From Aspidiotus rigidus (taxonomy: Eukaryota; Arthropoda; Insecta; Hemiptera; Diaspididae): a stretch of DNA of 64,000 nucleotides. Each line of letters begins with the position of its first letter. Position 1 is the first letter of the stretch. Positions 60,133-64,000 of the stretch are shown one piece after another. The notes below the pieces were generated by a model. That model was not told the origin of the DNA. It ran no database searches and saw nothing but the letters and a program-made list of their open reading frames with translations. The stretch lies in assembly GCA_035079385.1 (NCBI GenBank), contig JAVHKY010000053.1:5146001-5210000 (forward strand). Reading direction: 5' to 3'. The position numbers were made by a program, and so were the translations under genes.

Positions 60133-60949
60133 TAATATTAATTTTTTTTATATCTTTAATAAATTTAATTATTTTAATATTCTCAAGAATTACTTTAATA
60201 ATTTTTATTAAAATTAATAATAAGATCTTTATTTTTTCAAAATAATATTAATTCAACTTCTTAAATATTTAATTTAAAATTTAATTTAAAATATTAATAT
60301 TAGAATAAAATAGAAATTTATCAAACTAAAAGTTTTCGGCTTAATATAGCGTAGTATACTGTATGTTAGGCCTGGTATAATGAAGGCAAAGGATACAGGT
60401 CACTGGAGTGCGTGATAAAGTGTGACAAGAAACCGTAAGGGCTTTCCGAGGACGAGTTCTATCAAAACCCGTCAAAAAACCGTCACAGTTTCTCGTAACG
60501 GGTTTTCCAAGAAAAGTCCCAATTTTATTAGCGTATCCATATTGATGACGTCATCAAGCTTGACAACAACTGTGACGTTCTTATGTGACGGTTTTCCTAG
60601 GACGAGCCAGTCGAAAACTTCCGAGAAACCGTAAAAAAACCGTCACAGTTTCTCGTGACGGTTTTTCCAAGAGTAGTTCCAATGTTTTTGTACATCACTG
60701 ATGACGTCATCATGCATGACAACAATCGTAACGGTCTTTAGTGACGGTTTTTCCGAGATAAGTCCAGTCAAAAACTTCTGAGGAACCGTCAACTAATGTT
60801 CCAATCTTGTAAGTAGAGTTAAGATGATACTGTATGTTTCTTAGGCTAAGTGTAATTGAAAATCAGGACGATCCATCCATCTAAGAGACCCGCACGTTTT
60901 TGTACGTTTTGCGTATGTCGACAGATTTGATACTTATGAAGGACTTCTT

Positions 60950-61600
60950 GACCGTATATTTGGTCAATTTTTAGCATTTACAGTCGTATCTGGTCGTTCT
61001 CTGGCCAAATTAGATCCTTCTTTGGTTGTTCTTTCGCTTGGGGTAGTTTTTGTGGTCATCTCTGGTCATTTTGTGGTCGATTTCAGCCGTTTGTGGTTCA
61101 TTTTGAAACAGTTTTGGTAGATTTTGGTCTTCGTTTCTAGTTCTTGGTCAATTATGGTCGTTTGTTGAGAAATTCTTGTTGTGTTTTGTCCGTCTTCGGT
61201 TATTCTTCGTCATTGATTGGTCAGTTTTGATTGTTCTTCATGGTTGATTTTGGTGAATTTTGGTCATTTCTTGGTTGTTCCTGTTGATTTAGATGATTTC
61301 CGGATTATATGTGTGATCGTTTTTCATTCCATTCTGCTCGGTTTTCAAAGTTTTCGGGTACGGTCATTTACAGGTGGTCTTCTCTCGATTTTGGTAATTT
61401 ACTGATGTCCGATTTTGGTGGTTTATTGTCTATTTTCATCGAGTTTTGGTCGTTTCATGCCGTGTTCATCGTTTTATGGTCAATTCTGGTCGCGTTTTTG
61501 TCGATTTCGGTAACTTATGTTTCTTTTTTGGTCGTAGTGTACTGCGTGTTTTTAAATTTTTTTATTGCTCGTTCTTGATTTTTTTTTTCTTGAAAGTTTT
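60950..61600 (+). repeat. Low-complexity TTTTGGTCG/A-rich tract
   Basis: The word TTTTGGTC or TTTTGGTTG, with small variations, recurs dozens of times, often at 15-25 bp spacing, with almost no adenine-rich phrases on the plus strand. Open frames here (for example 61,309-61,578) are a by-product of the composition. Confidence 0.7.
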
Positions 61601-61831
61601 TATTGCATTTTCTAGTGTTTTTACTGCATGGAAATCCTAACTCTACTTATAAGCGTATAAAATGCCCCCCAAAAATGTATGAAAACTAGGACTAATGGAC
61701 CCTATATTCCATTAAACTCATCTGTTCTTCAAATATTGACCACAAAGTCGTCTGGCTAGGAAATAAAACCATCAAAATTTTGTACTAAAGCTACGCCGCT
61801 AGTCCTCTATTTCGCTATCGATCCAGCTCTT

Positions 61832-62344
61832 TTATTTCTCCCACAAAGCGCTATAATTATTATGACTAAAAGGATTTCTACAATTACAACGGGTCCATCG
61901 TGGCGAGTGCGTCGAAAAAAATATGCCGAGAGATTGGAAACAATTACGCGAGGGATGGTCGTAATTGGCCGTAGAAAGAGAGACGTCAAAATGTGTATTT
62001 TTTGGAAGAAAAAGAATTGTTGTGAAAGGGGTGTAGGAGTAGCTTAAATAGAGTACATTACAAATGCACAATTGGGCTCCTTCGATAAATGGCAAATACG
62101 TACTCCTGGATTTAAGAAAAAGAAAGAGAGAAGGGAAAAGAAGAGGGAACGAGGAAAACTTTGTACAAGAAGGATCATAAAAGAGGCAATGTAAATCTTC
62201 GATAAAAATTTTATAATACGCTTCAGACGATTCCGTGTTGGCAAAGTTTATTTTTTTCGCTTTTTCTCCCTCGCTCAGAAACTTAAAGATGGTTACTCGG
62301 CAATTTACTACGAACTTTTCTCCTGCCATTTCCTGGACTGGCAA
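61832..62344 (-). CDS. Hypothetical 170-residue open frame
   Basis: An uninterrupted frame from ATG. The first 60 residues look protein-like (for example VNCRVTIFKFLSEGEKAKK and ESSEAYYKIFIEDLHCLFYD), then the sequence becomes Ser/Phe/Leu-rich and less convincing. No family was recognised. The length is near the limit of what chance gives in 64 kb of this composition. A single-exon gene, or a first exon followed by intron read-through, are both possible. Confidence 0.3.
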   Translation of the reverse strand: MPVQEMAGEKFVVNCRVTIFKFLSEGEKAKKINFANTESSEAYYKIFIEDLHCLFYDPSCTKFSSFPLLFPSLFLFLKSRSTYLPFIEGAQLCICNVLYLSYSYTPFTTILFLPKNTHFDVSLSTANYDHPSRNCFQSLGIFFSTHSPRWTRCNCRNPFSHNNYSALWEK

Positions 62345-63325
62345 ATGACTATATCGTCCGCTAAGTGTGACTCTTATTTTTTTTTGTTCTCCCTTTTCTT
62401 TTCTTCAATCGAAGACGGTATATTATATCACACTTTTCTCAATTTCACAGTTCATACTAATAAAATGTCGTATTTTGTTTACTATTACAATTCCCGATAG
62501 TGCTGTAATTTCGATTCGTTCGTATGGTTTAAAATTTACGCGAATTCGCCTTCTTCTGCTGGCTTGTTGAACGTATAAGAAGTCGAAAAAGTTGAAGGTA
62601 TACATGTGTACTAGTTGGGAAAACGAAGGAAATGAAGAAATATCTCATGTCAAAATCGATATCCGCGCACATAATGATGTGTAATGTTCCATAATGCGAA
62701 AAGAAAGAAAAAAGAACCGCTATTATATCGCAGTTTGTAAAAACTTTTGTAAGAGGTTAAATCACGATTACTTCATACCGTATGAATTCTATTTGTACCG
62801 TAAAGGTGAAGTTGAATATGTAAAATGAAACTCTAGCGGTGACTGCCGCGACGAAAACTTTGCGAAGATAATTTTATCAGACTATCATATTATTATTGTA
62901 TCCAATGAGATTACGAAAAAGAAAAAAGATCTTCGTAAAAGGTGGATTCGTGACTGCGATTAGATCCTATGTCGTTTTGTCTCTTTTAATTACGATAAGA
63001 TCTTTTCGGCAGTTGTCGTACGCGCGACCGCGAATTCGATAATAATCGTAATAGATTTATCGCAATAACCGCGTCTTGCCGCAAATACAGCGAATGACAT
63101 GAATCGTTCATGAAGCGAAAAGTTCGGATTATTGACGTATTGCTCAAGTGTCTTAACGAAATAATGTCGTTAGGTATGATCGTTGATGAGTCGTACGCAA
63201 CGCGTGATTGACCAAAATATGTACTAGCGAAGTTAGGACGATTTCATAAAAATGCCATCAGATGTTTCGTTGACGAAGGACGGGGTATTGAATTTAGGGC
63301 TGGGTGGTGCACGAAAAATATGTTT
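62345..63325. other. Unassigned sequence
   Basis: CpG-containing but no exon, repeat or RNA recognised. Confidence 0.4.
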
Positions 63326-64000
63326 TTTTTTTTTTTTTTTTTATTTAACGAGCAATGCAGCTGCGCTAAGGGCTATTTGCTCGGCAGATAGTTCTGCTTT
63401 TACAAAAACTTAGTATTTAATAAAGTAGAAAAATTGAAAACAAAATACATGTAAAAGAACCGAAATGAAACAAAAATACAAAGGAAAACAAAAATATTCT
63501 TTTTTTTTTTTTTTTTTTTTTTGGTGTCGTCGTTTGGAGTTGAACGTGGTTGTAAAAGTCAGTAGATCGTAAGTAAGTTAGAGTTGAGTCAATTGTTTCG
63601 GAGTTGTTATTGAGAGTTTGTTGTATATTAATAGAAATGTTGAGGGAAGATCGGAGAGGTTGTAAAGTCGGGCAAGAGAAAAAGTGTTCAACTGTTAAAT
63701 TGTCTTCGAGACAGTGCGGACATGATGGTGGGCCAAGGTTTGCTAGAAGGTGAGTATGAGTAAGACGAGTGTGTCCCATTCTCAGTCGAGCTAAGATGAC
63801 TTCCTCTCGTCTAGAATGTCTGTGGGATGAGGACCAAGAAGAGGGAGTGGTTTTAATTTTTCTCAATTTGTTGTCAGTTAAATTTTTCCAAGAGGAAAGC
63901 CAAAGTTGGGAAATTAAGGAAGCGTAATATACTTTTAGGTCTTTTGCCGGTGAGAGAATAGGGTCCGTTATTTTAGGAAGAGATGTTGCTTGTTTGGCTG
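63326..64000 (-). mobile_element. 3' end of a Jockey/I retrotransposon, open frame runs off the window
   Basis: The minus-strand frame ending at 63,417 is open to the window edge (more than 190 residues). It contains LTDNKLRKIKTTPSSW, RREEVILARLRMGHTRL, and the C-terminal zinc finger PPSCPHC ... VEHFFSCP. It continues through a run of Lys codons (an A run at about 63,500-63,522) to a stop. Then come a short 3' untranslated region with the conserved hairpin (CGAGCAAATAGCCC ... GCTCG) and a terminal A tail (T run at 63,324-63,343). No break is seen, so this is the youngest copy of the family in the window. The RT lies beyond 64,000. Confidence 0.88.

Larger units (their letters stand above)
59324..60333 (+). 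pseudogene. Nuclear mitochondrial insert (COX3 fragment)
   Basis: A roughly 1-kb island, far more AT-rich than its flanks, interrupts a nuclear repeat. With the arthropod mitochondrial code the frame at 59,578-59,655 reads SIYFSIFYSMT then LFHMTHVMMGTI, matching the cytochrome oxidase III pattern S-I-Y-G-S-x-F-F-x-x-T-G-F-H-G-x-H-V-x-x-G-T, with several glycines changed. Upstream, in a shifted frame, a LEIEY block fits the preceding helix. Downstream, LYRLLTIF fits the next conserved Arg region. The rest was not assigned to a mitochondrial gene. It holds a small hairpin insertion and an AT dinucleotide run. Confidence 0.6.
59150..60850. repeat. TTAGGCC / TGACGTCA tandem repeat, copy 2, split by mitochondrial DNA
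   Basis: The left part (59,150-59,323) parallels 43,615-43,790 (GTAGCAGAGAT, GAGCTAGTTAGCTCAACATA). The right part (60,334-60,850) resumes with TACTGTATGTTAGGCCTGGT and then two or three units of about 175-180 bp with CCGTCACAGTTTCTCGT, TTTTTCCAAGA and GATGACGTCATCA. The intervening about 1 kb of extremely AT-rich DNA has no counterpart in copy 1. Confidence 0.78.

Overview
This is eukaryotic nuclear DNA, most likely from an arthropod. The evidence is spliced coding sequence with GT/AG introns of about 63-83 bp, an AT-rich background, many fossil non-LTR and Penelope-like retroelements, and a nuclear mitochondrial insert that reads best with the arthropod mitochondrial code (ATA as Met). The species cannot be named from the sequence. 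No bacterial operons, CRISPR arrays, rRNA genes or convincing tRNA genes were seen.

Only one gene can be identified with certainty: RFC5, a small clamp-loader (replication factor C) subunit, at 25,645-27,724 on the minus strand. All eight exons join in frame to give 330 residues. Two further loci look like real but lineage-restricted secreted proteins: a single-exon 253-residue protein on the minus strand (45,935-46,696) with a TATA-like box upstream, and an 84-residue peptide on the plus strand (31,175-31,429) followed by an AATAAA signal. A few smaller open frames (34.5-34.9, 39.4-39.9, 56.4-57.3 and 61.8-62.3 kb) are listed as weak candidates.

Most of the rest is repetitive and layered. 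From left to right: decayed Jockey/I-type retrotransposon (1.0-2.4 kb); Penelope RT scrap (5.3-5.6); Jockey/I RNase H scrap followed by an R1-like RT fragment with a poly(A) tail (7.0-8.7); a satellite-like array packed with the palindrome TGACGTCA (12.05-13.02); a nearly full-length but disabled Penelope-like element (13.4-15.9); a hairpin with a hammerhead-ribozyme-like core (17.13-17.32); an element bounded by a GGGCTCTTGCC palindrome (20.0-20.65); a 315-bp repeat present as three direct copies and one inverted copy (23.0-24.2); Jockey/I RT fragments (36.35-38.33); an R1-like element with its C-terminal zinc-finger region (41.5-43.6); a 452-bp non-autonomous hAT element with perfect 8-bp target duplication (44.47-44.92); a nested block of GGGCTC elements, a truncated Jockey/I element, a 1.3-kb foldback element and a Mutator-like transposase relic (49.2-54.9); a back-to-back inverted pair of Jockey/I relics (57.9-59.1); a roughly 1-kb mitochondrial insert (COX3) inside a tandem repeat (59.15-60.85); and at the right edge the open C-terminal end of a younger Jockey/I element.

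The window contains no obvious multi-gene pathway. Its interest lies in the nesting order of the mobile elements, in recurring structural signals (TGACGTCA palindromes, hammerhead-like cores, a conserved 3' hairpin in one retroposon family, palindromic termini), and in the orphan secreted genes.
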